64,000 nt of DNA from Candidatus Koribacter versatilis Ellin345 (GTDB lineage: Bacteria; Acidobacteriota; Terriglobia; Terriglobales; Acidobacteriaceae). Positions 52,837-61,347 of this stretch are shown in pieces. Where the stretch lies: positions 1-64,000 of the forward strand of contig NC_008009.1 in the NCBI RefSeq assembly GCF_000014005.1, given 5' to 3'. The notes under the pieces are model-generated. The model worked only from the letters and a program-made list of their open reading frames with translations, ran no database searches and was not told where the DNA came from. Within the stretch, counting starts at the first letter, position 1, and each line of letters begins with the position of its first letter. A program made the translations under genes and the position numbers.

Positions 52837-55080
52837 TTACGGAGTAGATGACGCAGCCGTCTTCGGCATCAGCACATCGTCAAACTGCCTTTGAATGCGG
52901 TGAAAGAGATGCACCCTCGTTTCTTCTCCCGAGATCGAATGCGTTTTTCGCGGATAAATCTGCACATCGAACGGCACGCCGTGATTGATCAACGCATACA
53001 TGAATTGCATCGAGTTCTGCATGTGCACGTTGTCGTCGCTCGTGCCGTGCACCACCAGCAGCCTGCCATGAATCTGCTTCGCGTTCAGCACCACCGACGT
53101 CCGGTCATAGTCCGCCGCCTGTTCCTTCGGCATGCCCATGTAGCGCTCGGTGTAGATCGAGTCGTAGTTGCGCCAGTCGGTCACCGGCGCCACGCTCACG
53201 CCCACCTTGAACCAGTCGGAATGCTCGAGCGCCCAGGCGGTCATGGTGCCGCCATAGCTCCATCCCCACCACCCAAGCCGGGCGCGATCGAGCTGCGGGA
53301 ACTGCTTCAGCACCTGCTCGACGGAAGCCAGTTGGTCTTTCAGCGGAAGCTCGCACATGTGGTGCATAATCGGCGCCGCGAACTTCTCGCCGCGTCCCGC
53401 CATGCCGCGGTTCTCCATCTTCAGGATCGCGTAGCCGCGCTTCGCCATATATTGGTCGAAGAGATCAACCGATCCCCAGGAATCCCAATCCCCCGGAACG
53501 CCCGGTCCGCCGTACGGATTGGTGATCAACGGCACTTTGCCGTTCACCATCGCTACGCCTTCTGTTGGCATCAACAGAACCCCGTGCATCACCGTGCCAT
53601 CATCGGCCTTTGCATCTACAAACTGCGGTACCAGCAGAGCGTAGTCCTTCACGCTCCGTCCGCTCCAGAACGTTGTGCACTCATCCTTCAGCGTGCACAC
53701 CGCAAGCGCCGGCGGAGTCGTCAGCGCCGAGTAGTTGTCCACGAACCAGTTCGCCTCGGGTGCAAACTTCGCTTCATGCGTGCCGTGGTCCTTGGTGATC
53801 TTCTCGCTCACGCCATCGGCCAGGTTCACGCGATACTCCTGCCGCTGCCGCTCGTCTTCCTGGTCCGAGCTGTAGTAGACGATCCCCGTCTTCTCATTCA
53901 CGCCATCGATGGAGACGACGTCCCAATCCCCGCGCGTCAGTTGCCGCTCCAGCTTCAGCGGCGCCAGCGCATTGCTCTTGTCGAGGTCATACAAGTAGAT
54001 GTGCGTGTGCCCATCGCGCCAGCTCGTCCACAGCAGCTTCTCTCCATTAGCAATGAACTTGTACTCATCATTGGTCTCAATCCACGACGGGCTCGTCTCC
54101 GTCATCGCTACCTGCGTGCGCCCCGACTTCGCATCCACCAGGTACAAATCCAGCTTGTTCTGCGGACGGTTCAGCACGAACGCATACAGCAGTCCATCGT
54201 GCACCCACCCAAAGCGCGAGATATATGCATCCGTTGCCGGCAGCTCGATCCACTTCGTCTTCCCGCCCGTCGCGCTCACCACGCCAAGTTTCACCGACGG
54301 GTTCGGATCGCCCGGCTTGGGGAATTTCTCCTCATCCACCGTCGCCTGCGTCGGGATGTAATCGGTAATCGGATAGGTCGGCACCTTCGTCTGGTCCATT
54401 TGCAGATACACAATCTGCTTCCCATTCGGTGACCAGAAGTAATTGCTGCGGACGTTCAGCTCCTCCGCGTAAACCCAATCCACTTCGCCGTTCAGGACGT
54501 TCGCATTGCCACCTTCGGTAATTCGCTTCGCCTTTCCATCAAGTCCCGATACATACAGATCGTGCTCGCGCAGATAGGAAATGCGATCTCCCGACGGCGA
54601 GAACTTCGGATCGCCAAGCCCACCTTCGGCCGACGCAATCATCGCCGACTTCCCCGCCGCGAGGTCATAGTTCCACAGCGCACCGCCCGAGTCGAAGAGG
54701 ATGTGCTTGGAATCCGGCGCCCAATGATAGGCCGCGACCGAATACCGCTCGCGATTGTCCTTCTCGCGGTCATCGGACTTCGTCTTCGCCGGCGGCTTCA
54801 TCTCGGTCAGCTTCTCCTGCGCGACAAGCACAGCTGGCTTCGCTCCGGTGGTCACATCCACGTAATAGAGCGCACCGTTATCGCCCGAATCATCACGCTG
54901 CACGAACGAGACCTTCGTTCCATCCGGACTCCACTCCACCGACTCCGGCGCGCGGCCGAGCACTCCGCCCTTCGCGAAGATCGCTTCAATGGTTAGCTGT
55001 TTCGGCTTCGGCGCTTCCTGCGCGCTTACCAACGTAAAAGAGGAAGTGAAGAGAAGGAACGTAGCTAGATGTGCTTTCAA
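52837..55080 (-). CDS. S9 family serine peptidase (DPP4-like), secreted
   Basis: The 747-residue protein has a signal peptide (MKAHLATFLLFTSSFTLVSAQ), then a beta-propeller (about residues 40-500) including GEVDWVYAEELNVRSNYFWSPNGK, which carries the double-Glu DPP4 motif EE. The C-terminal alpha/beta hydrolase has the nucleophile in GWSYGG (Ser608), Asp683 in TSDDNVH and His714 in RKTHS. It is therefore a dipeptidyl-peptidase acting outside the cytoplasm. The start is TTG 55080 with GGAG nine bases upstream. Confidence 0.92.
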   Translation of the reverse strand: MKAHLATFLLFTSSFTLVSAQEAPKPKQLTIEAIFAKGGVLGRAPESVEWSPDGTKVSFVQRDDSGDNGALYYVDVTTGAKPAVLVAQEKLTEMKPPAKTKSDDREKDNRERYSVAAYHWAPDSKHILFDSGGALWNYDLAAGKSAMIASAEGGLGDPKFSPSGDRISYLREHDLYVSGLDGKAKRITEGGNANVLNGEVDWVYAEELNVRSNYFWSPNGKQIVYLQMDQTKVPTYPITDYIPTQATVDEEKFPKPGDPNPSVKLGVVSATGGKTKWIELPATDAYISRFGWVHDGLLYAFVLNRPQNKLDLYLVDAKSGRTQVAMTETSPSWIETNDEYKFIANGEKLLWTSWRDGHTHIYLYDLDKSNALAPLKLERQLTRGDWDVVSIDGVNEKTGIVYYSSDQEDERQRQEYRVNLADGVSEKITKDHGTHEAKFAPEANWFVDNYSALTTPPALAVCTLKDECTTFWSGRSVKDYALLVPQFVDAKADDGTVMHGVLLMPTEGVAMVNGKVPLITNPYGGPGVPGDWDSWGSVDLFDQYMAKRGYAILKMENRGMAGRGEKFAAPIMHHMCELPLKDQLASVEQVLKQFPQLDRARLGWWGWSYGGTMTAWALEHSDWFKVGVSVAPVTDWRNYDSIYTERYMGMPKEQAADYDRTSVVLNAKQIHGRLLVVHGTSDDNVHMQNSMQFMYALINHGVPFDVQIYPRKTHSISGEETRVHLFHRIQRQFDDVLMPKTAASSTP

Positions 55081-55119
55081 GCTTGGGTCTCCGATGACCC
55101 GCTAGTCTAATGGAAGAAT

Positions 55120-56361
55120 TTATTTCTCGCCCAAACCGCCGCGCGCCTCTGACGGACGATCCGGCACGCCGCCTTCTGCCGCGCGGAAGCGCCAATAATC
55201 GCCAGCTGTCTCGCTCAAATCGGCCTGCGGTTTCTCGCCCTTGTACACGCGAGAAACACCGCGCACCAGGCGTCGATACGGCAGTTCACCCTTGTCGTCG
55301 GTGAGAAAGATCTCGCCGGTTTTGCTCGTCCGGTAGTACCAGCGCTTCAGCAACGCTAGATGCTCCATCCATTCGTAGGCCGACGCCGGCTTCTGCACCG
55401 GGACGGCAGCGAGCGCCTCGGACAAACGCGCCTCCATGCTCTGCGGCGTCTTTACTTGTCCAACTTGCAAGCGCGGCGTCACGTTGAACGGCACCGGATC
55501 GTGCAGGAACCCGCCGCTGATCTTCAGCAGCGAAACACTCTCTGCTTCCTGAGACGGCTGCACCATCACGCCATCGAGCCGCTCGATGTTCCGCACCAGC
55601 TCCGAAGCCTGCTGCGTCACCGCCTTTAGCTTCTCGATCTTCGTATGCAGTTCCGCGGCCTTTTCGAACTCGAGATTTTCCGATGCGATGTTCCGATCGA
55701 TTTCAATCTGCCGCAACAACGATCGCCCGCCGCTTTCAAAGAACTCGCGGACGCTTGCTGTCTCTGCGGCGTAGCGCTCATCGGTGCAGCCCTTGAAGCA
55801 CGGCGCCAGGCACATCTTCATCTCGGAATAAATGCAGCCCGGAAATGCGGGATCCGGATTCAGGTCGTCGGTACAGCGCCGCAGCAGAAAGAAATCGAGC
55901 GCATCGTTGCTGAATTTCTCCGCCGCCACCCGAGACGCAAACGGCCCGTAATACGCGGACTTCGATTTCAAACTCTGGATCCGCGTCGTCACCGCCACCC
56001 GCGGATATTCGTTCTCGAGTATCAATCGCACCAGCGGCGCAAACCGCAGCTTCAGCCGGTCGGTATAGGTCGAAGGGAAAATCTCCCGCAAAGTGCGATA
56101 CAAACAAAACTGCGCCTCGAAATCCGACGCCACCAGCGAGTACTCAAGCCCCTGCACCCGGTCGCGCAGGTTGAGCCGCTTCGTTCGCTCCTCCGGGGCG
56201 CCCAGCAACCGCACCATCCGCCGGCGCAAATTCGACGTCTTGCTGACATACGGTTCCGTTCCCTCGGCGCCGCGCAACAAGAACACCGCAGCTTTCGCGG
56301 GAGCGGCGGCGAAGAACTCCGCGTCGTGCGCCGGTTCGAACTGGAGGCTGGATCGCAGCAC
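55120..56361 (-). CDS. UvrC-like protein without the endonuclease half
   Basis: A 413-residue protein with the N-terminal part of UvrC. An early region (GTEPYVSKTSNLRRRMVRLL) is a GIY-YIG-like core, but GIY/YIG themselves are not intact. The UvrC cysteine region is present (GCIYSEMKMCLAPCFKGC), followed by a UVR-type coiled coil near 215-255 (LEFEKAAELHTKIEKLKAV) for UvrB binding. The RNase H endonuclease and HhH domains of full UvrC (about 610 residues) are absent. It resembles stand-alone UvrC homologs and may nick DNA or serve as an adaptor. Its role is uncertain. Confidence 0.75.
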   Translation of the reverse strand: MLRSSLQFEPAHDAEFFAAAPAKAAVFLLRGAEGTEPYVSKTSNLRRRMVRLLGAPEERTKRLNLRDRVQGLEYSLVASDFEAQFCLYRTLREIFPSTYTDRLKLRFAPLVRLILENEYPRVAVTTRIQSLKSKSAYYGPFASRVAAEKFSNDALDFFLLRRCTDDLNPDPAFPGCIYSEMKMCLAPCFKGCTDERYAAETASVREFFESGGRSLLRQIEIDRNIASENLEFEKAAELHTKIEKLKAVTQQASELVRNIERLDGVMVQPSQEAESVSLLKISGGFLHDPVPFNVTPRLQVGQVKTPQSMEARLSEALAAVPVQKPASAYEWMEHLALLKRWYYRTSKTGEIFLTDDKGELPYRRLVRGVSRVYKGEKPQADLSETAGDYWRFRAAEGGVPDRPSEARGGLGEK

Positions 56362-56458
56362 CCTTGGAGTTTACTGCGACCCGTACATTCCGTTCACCAC
56401 AGAGGCGCGGAGGTACAGAGGATTGGATTACCTGGGTATCCCCTCCCCTTCTGGAATC

Positions 56459-56553
56459 GCAAAATCTTCAAAACATTAGAGTTAGCCATTGGATAGTGCG
56501 CAAAATATTCAATCCAAAAGAGTTAAAGGCAAAATATTCAAAACAAAAGGGTT
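56459..56553. repeat. Three 25-bp AT-rich repeats
   Basis: Copies at 56459-56483, 56500-56524 and 56529-56553 each start GCAAAAT, continue with TCTTCA or ATTCAA, and end in a GAGTT or GGGTT. Spacers are 16 and 4 bases. The unit is much richer in A and T than its surroundings. No cas gene is nearby, and spacers are too short and uneven for CRISPR. Confidence 0.75.
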
Positions 56554-56768
56554 GCGGCTCGCAAAGCTCGGGACAAAAGGTTCTCCGGTCGCCATCACAG
56601 GGTTTTCAAAGAGCGTCGAGAAAGCGTTGGGGTCAGCGGCGATGGGCGCTGAGCCCGGGCCTGCTGACCCTGATTGGCACAGTAGCAAAGGATTTGGGAT
56701 CGCGTCTGTGACCGGTGACCGCGTCGAGCGTGAGAGTCGTCACGCGATGTTGTGAGAGGCGGCTTTTT

Positions 56769-56930
56769 GCTGTCATTCCGAGCGGAGCACGCAAGTGCGA
56801 GGCGTGGGAATCCCCGGAATGCGTCGGGCGCCGCTACAGACCGAAGCTATCTCCGGAGGAATTCTTGACTGTTGTGGAAGACGACGCCGCGATGGGATTG
56901 CCACGTCGCTACGCTCCTCGCAATGACAGC
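56769..56930. repeat. Inverted pair of dispersed repeats (BIME-like)
   Basis: Segment 56769-56815 (GCTGTCATTCCGAGCGGAGC ... GTGGGAATCC) is matched in reverse complement by 56894-56930 (its reverse complement reads GCTGTCATTGCGAGGAGCG ... GTGGCAATCC). The two could fold into a long hairpin with an 80-base loop. They look like REP-family units. Confidence 0.6.
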
Positions 56931-56938
56931 AACACGTC

Positions 56939-57220
56939 TTACAGGATGTAGCGGACCTTGTAGACGAGCAACGCCACAATGGTCACCACCACCAGGACCA
57001 CCACGCTCCGGTACCGGCGCGCGAAAAAGAACATCACGCAGATCCCGGTTGCCACCACGGCAATCAACGCACCGCCAACGTATTCGCTCAAGATCTGTCG
57101 CGGAATCGCGTAGCCATACGCATGCTCGAGCCGGAAATACTCGGCCAGGCTGCGAATGATCACGACGAATAAAAGGATGATTCCAGCTTGGGCGCTGCGC
57201 TCGGGAGTGGGAAGTTTCAC
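56939..57220 (-). CDS. Small membrane protein, unknown
   Basis: A 93-residue protein with three hydrophobic segments (about residues 12-30, 45-66 and 71-90) and a Tyr/Arg-rich loop (EYFRLEHAYGYAIPRQ). The start is GTG 57220 without a good ribosome binding site. No family recognised. It lies downstream of the PIN-like gene on the same strand. Confidence 0.55.
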   Translation of the reverse strand: MKLPTPERSAQAGIILLFVVIIRSLAEYFRLEHAYGYAIPRQILSEYVGGALIAVVATGICVMFFFARRYRSVVVLVVVTIVALLVYKVRYIL

Positions 57221-57237
57221 GCCGGAATTTTACTCGC

Positions 57238-58062
57238 CTAGAACCCTCTTTTAGCCGCTATAGAAATCAAGTCTTTCCAAACTAAGACGCGGTCACGCTG
57301 CACGCTTTTCTTGATTCTCGCGGGGAGCTTCACTTCGGCGGTGACAAAGTGAACGGTCGGATCGGCAAGGTAAAGAAGCTGATGGTAATCGAGCCAATCG
57401 GAATCGCGTTCATCAAAGTTATAGTTTCGCGCTTTCGCAAGGTCGTATAGCGCACTGCTGTACCAAAATGCTGCATCAGTAGCATTCAAAATACGCGTTA
57501 CGTTCTCCGGGGTTGCGGGAACCTCTATGAGGTTTAAGAGTGACGTCGACCATATTTCTTGGTTCGAGCGTTTTGAAACGCCGTCTCGTAGTTCTTCTAG
57601 GCTTTTGACGTGCTGCGCTTTACCACGGTCGACTTGGGAGACCACTTCGTCAAGTTTGATGCCATAGGCTCTAGTTCCCAACCCTACCCCTTCTCTTTCT
57701 AATTGCCATCTGTCTCGAGCGCCGACAATGACACGTGCCCATATGCGTAGGTGCTCTGGGTCGAAATGATGGATTCTTCCTGGCAAGCCAAAAGCGTGAA
57801 CCCGCACAAAATCGCCTGCGAGCCCGAGATATCTGCGAGCGCCTAGCGAAAATAGAACCTTAAGCCGTTTTTGATTGTGCGAGAAATAGTCGTTGGAGCC
57901 GAGTGCGAGCCCGACCAACAGCTCGTACAAGGTATGTAACGAGATGTAGTAACGGTATTCGCACTGCAAGTAGCGCGTTACGTGATCCCATTCGCGCTTC
58001 GAGATATTTCCGGTCGCGGCGTATTCGAGAATCTGTGTATCCAAGAACACTTTTTTCTTCAT
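57238..58062 (-). CDS. PIN-domain-like protein
   Basis: A 274-residue protein with an N-terminus VFLDTQILEYAATG (acidic Asp8), Glu47 in HTLYELLVG, Asp196 in NATDAAFWYSSALYDLAK and a final VHFVTAEVKL (Thr241, Glu243). These occur in the order of the PIN nuclease acidic quartet, so it may be an RNase. It has a long central insertion compared with small toxin PINs, and its base composition is lower in GC than its neighbours, suggesting transfer. No antitoxin-like ORF is next to it. It begins nine bases after the stop of the DnaC-like gene, so the two are probably cotranscribed. The PIN reading is inference from motif spacing. Confidence 0.55.
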   Translation of the reverse strand: MKKKVFLDTQILEYAATGNISKREWDHVTRYLQCEYRYYISLHTLYELLVGLALGSNDYFSHNQKRLKVLFSLGARRYLGLAGDFVRVHAFGLPGRIHHFDPEHLRIWARVIVGARDRWQLEREGVGLGTRAYGIKLDEVVSQVDRGKAQHVKSLEELRDGVSKRSNQEIWSTSLLNLIEVPATPENVTRILNATDAAFWYSSALYDLAKARNYNFDERDSDWLDYHQLLYLADPTVHFVTAEVKLPARIKKSVQRDRVLVWKDLISIAAKRGF

Positions 58063-58071
58063 GGAGAGCCG

Positions 58072-58854
58072 TTACCGCCAGCTAGCACTCTTCCACTTGA
58101 TCCGAAAGTCCTCACCCTGCACGGTGACGATGCGGCACATTTCATGCAGTCGCGAGCGCATGCGTTCCCCAATGCGATCGCCGAGGGTCTCTTCGCGAGC
58201 GGCGCGTTCCGCGGCACCGTAGGTTCTTCGTGGCGGCTCATCGCCATTCGCGGCCCCGCCGGGCGGCAGGTCGCGATAATTCGTCGTGATGATCGTCGTC
58301 CTTCGGTCGTTGTAACGCGTGTTCAGAATGTGGCTTACCGTGTCCCATACCCACTCGGTCGGCTTCACCGCGCCGAGTTCGTCGAGCACCAGCACTTCAG
58401 CTTCAAATACCGGCCGCAAGACATCGAGCTCGGTGACGGCGACCGAGTTGTTGTAGGAGTTCTGGATTTCCTTTAGCAGCTCGCGATAGTCGTAGAACAG
58501 GCAGGGCACGCCCTTCGCCATCATCAGCTCGCGAATGATGCCAACCGCCAAGTGCGTCTTGCCCACGCCGATCGTTCCAATCAGCAGCAGCCCGGCGCGC
58601 TCCACCGGATACTTCTCCACAAACTGCGACGCCGCCAGGTGCGCCGGCGAGAGCGTCTGGAACGGCCCATCGTGCTCAAAATTGGAGAGCTCGCAATGCT
58701 TGTAGCGATCTGGAATGTAGGCATGCTGCAGCAGGCGGTCATTGCGCAGCCGCTGCTGGCAATCACAGCGCACCGCGCGCGGCCCTTTTTCGTCCGCCAC
58801 AGTTTTCCACCCCGTGTCGCGGCAAACCTCGCACTTCACTGTCGTCTCTATCAT
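58072..58854 (-). CDS. DnaC/DnaI-like AAA+ ATPase (helicase loader type)
   Basis: The 260-residue protein has an N-terminal zinc-finger-like region (Cys8, Cys11, Cys30, Cys32) as in DnaI, then an AAA+ domain: Walker A GTIGVGKTHLA at 93-103, Walker B VLVLDELGAV near 152-161, TIITTN near 188 (sensor 1) and DRIGERMRSRLHEMC near 225 (sensor 2 region). A loop after 200 (GGAANGDEPPRRTYG) is unusual. It probably loads a replicative helicase or is part of a transferred element. It is cotranscribed with the PIN-like gene. Confidence 0.85.
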   Translation of the reverse strand: MIETTVKCEVCRDTGWKTVADEKGPRAVRCDCQQRLRNDRLLQHAYIPDRYKHCELSNFEHDGPFQTLSPAHLAASQFVEKYPVERAGLLLIGTIGVGKTHLAVGIIRELMMAKGVPCLFYDYRELLKEIQNSYNNSVAVTELDVLRPVFEAEVLVLDELGAVKPTEWVWDTVSHILNTRYNDRRTTIITTNYRDLPPGGAANGDEPPRRTYGAAERAAREETLGDRIGERMRSRLHEMCRIVTVQGEDFRIKWKSASWR

Positions 58855-58883
58855 CGCGTCACTGCTAATCCTGTCCGCAAGAG

Positions 58884-58942
58884 CCTGTCATCCTGAGCGG
58901 AGAATCCGCATAACGATGCGGATTCGGAGTTGAAGGACCCCT
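58884..58942 (+). repeat. Dispersed repeat, CTGTCATCCTGAG type with an internal hairpin
   Basis: Starts CCTGTCATCCTGAGCGG and ends TGAAGGACCCCT. Between them AATCCGCAT and ATGCGGATT form an inverted pair. The gap 58855-59075 holds no gene apart from this element. Confidence 0.55.
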
Positions 58943-59075
58943 ATCCTCACTCAAATGCTTATCGTATTACTTTCGTCCCGAACCGAGCGCGACGCAACCG
59001 CAACCCGCCTCCGGCCTGTGTACAACGCATGTTCTCTGTGGACGCCTGAGGAAAACGTGCCCAGAATAGATCTCC

Positions 59076-59360
59076 ATGCAATCCGCCGTGAATCCGGAAC
59101 TTCCCGTGGCGGGCGCGCTTTGGAGCGGCGTGGCCGCGTTCTTTGCATTTCTCGGTACGGCCGGAGCATGCATCGCGATCGTTCTCATCGTGTCCGTAGG
59201 CCTTGGGCGAGACGAAGGCGGAGTTTGGCTGCCTATGCGCTATGCCGCCATTTGGGTGCCGATCACCGCTCTTGTTGCGGTAAGTGTCGCGGTCGTGACG
59301 TTCCGGCGCGTTGCACGGCGATTCACACACGTAGCCGCCGAGATTTTTGATCGACAGTGA
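59076..59360 (+). CDS. Small two-TM membrane protein, unknown
   Basis: A 94-residue protein with two hydrophobic segments (about 12-38 and 54-74) separated by a Gly/Asp loop; its basic C-terminus (FRRVARRFTHVAAEI) is cytoplasmic by the positive-inside rule. No family recognised. It lies 41 bases upstream of tilS on the same strand. Confidence 0.55.
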   Translation: MQSAVNPELPVAGALWSGVAAFFAFLGTAGACIAIVLIVSVGLGRDEGGVWLPMRYAAIWVPITALVAVSVAVVTFRRVARRFTHVAAEIFDRQ

Positions 59361-59401
59361 ATCGGTTCCAAAGTTAAATCGCTCGGTTGTACCATCTCCC
59401 C

Positions 59402-60796
59402 ATGCTGCCGTCCCTCAAGAGCTATATCCGCACGCACGCCCTCTTCCGCCCGGGCGATCGCGTCGGTGTAGCCGTCTCCGGCGGGGCTGACAGCGTTGCG
59501 CTTTTACGTGGCCTTCTGGAACTCCGGTCTGAGCTCGGCATTGCGCTCAGTGTTGTCCATCTCCACCACGGAATTCGCGGCGCCGAAGCCGATGCCGACG
59601 AACAATTCGTCGCCGATCTCGCCGGACAATTCGATCTCTCACTGCACCTTGAACGCGTCGACGTCCCGTCGCACAGTTCGCAGGAAAAGCTCAGTCTTGA
59701 AACCGCCGCCCGCGACCTGCGCTACGCTTTCTTCCGCCGGCTGCTCGAATCGAGTGCCTGCGACAAGGTCGCCACCGCGCACACTCTCGATGACCAGGCC
59801 GAAACCGTTCTCCTCCGGATTCTGCGCGGTACCGGGACCCGCGGCCTCGCAGCGATTCCGCCGTTCCGCGACGCCTCACCCGAACTCGCCGCTTGCATCG
59901 TTCGTCCACTCCTCGGAACCGAGCGCACCGAGGTCGAAACGTATCTGAAATCTCTAAACCAACCCTGGCGCGAAGACTCCACCAACACTGACCCCAAGCA
60001 CCTGCGCAACCGCATCCGACATGAACTCCTCCCAATGTTAGAGGCGGAATACAATCCCGCGCTTCGCCAGTCTCTGGCTAATCTAGCCGAGATTGCTCGA
60101 GCCGAAGAGGAATACTGGGGTCCTATTGTCGAACGACACTTCGATCAGATCGTGACCATGACGAACTTCGGCGCCGTGCTCGACAGGTCCAGGCTGTCGG
60201 AACTGCCGCAAGCGTTCCGCCGACGCGTCTTGCTCGCTCTCCACGACCGCTTGGATATGCCTGTGAGCTTTGACGGAGTGGATTTCGAGCTCGACTTCAT
60301 TGAAGGCAATCAGAAGGGCCACATCACCCACGCGCAAGCGAGCATTCAAGTTACGTCCGACCAAGTCAGTTTCTTCCTCCGCGACCTCACCAAAGATGGG
60401 CCAGCTGCCCCTGTCCTTTTCGACCAGCCTCTCTCCATCCCCACGACCCTCACCCTCCCTACCTCGACCACTCTCCGCACCACATTCATCCCCGCCTCCA
60501 ACGCCCCGCGCTATAATCCCCACAATCTGTTGGCTCACGACCGCCTTCAGCTTCCGTTGCGCGTGCGCAACTGGCAGCCTGGCGATCGTTACTGGCCGGC
60601 CGGCAGCAAGCAACCGGAGAAGCTCAAGCGCCTCTTCGCCGAGCACCACATCTCAGCCGACGCCCGCCTTACTTGGCCCGTCGTGCTCAGCGGCGAAACC
60701 ATCGTTTGGGTCAAAGATTTTCCGGTCGCCCAAGGATTCCAGGCGGAACAGCAGGACGCCGTCTTAATCGAAGCTGTCGAAACGAGGCAGGTGTGA
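59402..60796 (+). CDS. tilS: tRNA(Ile)-lysidine synthase
   Basis: TilS changes C34 of tRNA-Ile(CAU) to lysidine so it reads AUA. The PP-loop motif is SGGADS at 26-31 with VVHLHHGIRGAEADADE next and ATAHTLDDQAETVLLR downstream. The C-terminal TilS-C domain (RVRNWQPGDRYWPAGSKQPEKLKRLFAEHHI) is present. The start is ATG 59402; a TTG at 59387 adds five residues. Length is 464. The stop overlaps the hpt-like start (GTGA). Confidence 0.95.
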   Translation: MLPSLKSYIRTHALFRPGDRVGVAVSGGADSVALLRGLLELRSELGIALSVVHLHHGIRGAEADADEQFVADLAGQFDLSLHLERVDVPSHSSQEKLSLETAARDLRYAFFRRLLESSACDKVATAHTLDDQAETVLLRILRGTGTRGLAAIPPFRDASPELAACIVRPLLGTERTEVETYLKSLNQPWREDSTNTDPKHLRNRIRHELLPMLEAEYNPALRQSLANLAEIARAEEEYWGPIVERHFDQIVTMTNFGAVLDRSRLSELPQAFRRRVLLALHDRLDMPVSFDGVDFELDFIEGNQKGHITHAQASIQVTSDQVSFFLRDLTKDGPAAPVLFDQPLSIPTTLTLPTSTTLRTTFIPASNAPRYNPHNLLAHDRLQLPLRVRNWQPGDRYWPAGSKQPEKLKRLFAEHHISADARLTWPVVLSGETIVWVKDFPVAQGFQAEQQDAVLIEAVETRQV

Positions 60797-61347
60797 GCAG
60801 AGAAGAGGGACTTCCCGCGAACCTGAAGGCGATCGTTACCGCCGAGCAGATCCAGCACCGCGTCGTCGAGCTCGGCCGCCAGATCACCGCCGACTATGCG
60901 GGCAAACGCATCGTCATCATCGGCGTCCTCGAAAACGCCTTCGTCTTCATGGCCGACCTCATCCGCCATATTGAGCTGCCCACCGTCTGCCAGTTCGTTC
61001 TTTCCGATATTCACGACGTCGAGGAGGGCTTGGCGCCCGCTCGTGAAATCTTCTTCTTTCCAGAGGTCGAAGTCTCCGGCGAGCATGTCCTCCTGATCGA
61101 AGGCCTGGTGCAGTCCGGCCTCACCACCGACTTCCTCGTCACCAACCTGATGGGCCGCGGCGCTGCCTCCATCAAGACCGCTTCGCTTCTCAACCGCCAG
61201 AGCTCCCGCAAGGTTTCCGTCCAGCTCGATTACTTCGGTTTTGACATCGACGACCCCTACGTCGTGGGCTATGGACTGGGTGCACCTCATTTAGGCAGGA
61301 ATTTGCCTTATGTTGCGGCTACCAAACCGCCCGAACCCGGTGTCTAA
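60793..61347 (+). CDS. HPRT-family protein with altered PRPP-binding motif
   Basis: The family is clear from the C-terminus (QLDYFGFDIDDPYVVGYGLG, then RNLPYVA) and the central IVIIGVLENAFVFMADL. In place of the PRPP motif (usually VEDIIDTGLT) the protein has IEGLVQSGLTT at 102-112. The second acidic residue is Gly104 and the catalytic Asp is Gln107. The pyrophosphate loop (normally SSYG) is also not recognisable. So it may not catalyse IMP/GMP formation and could be a regulatory or divergent enzyme. The GTG start overlaps the tilS stop (GTGA). tilS-hpt-ftsH is a conserved order. Length is 184. Confidence 0.8.
   Translation: MSREEGLPANLKAIVTAEQIQHRVVELGRQITADYAGKRIVIIGVLENAFVFMADLIRHIELPTVCQFVLSDIHDVEEGLAPAREIFFFPEVEVSGEHVLLIEGLVQSGLTTDFLVTNLMGRGAASIKTASLLNRQSSRKVSVQLDYFGFDIDDPYVVGYGLGAPHLGRNLPYVAATKPPEPGV

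Larger units (their letters stand above)
56362..56938. other. Repeat-rich intergenic region without a gene
   Basis: The 577-bp stretch has no convincing gene; short ORFs in it have no family resemblance. It holds three 25-bp AT-rich repeats (56459-56553) and an inverted pair of CTGTCATT-type repeats (56769-56815 and 56894-56930), listed separately. Base composition changes to AT-rich at 56460-56560. Confidence 0.6.

Noticed and set aside
52891-54432. 513-residue plus-strand ORF opposite the S9 peptidase
   Set aside because: Arg/His-rich shadow composition without motifs; the opposite strand encodes the DPP4-like peptidase.
56459-56553. CRISPR array
   Set aside because: Only three units with 4- and 16-base spacers and no cas genes in the window.
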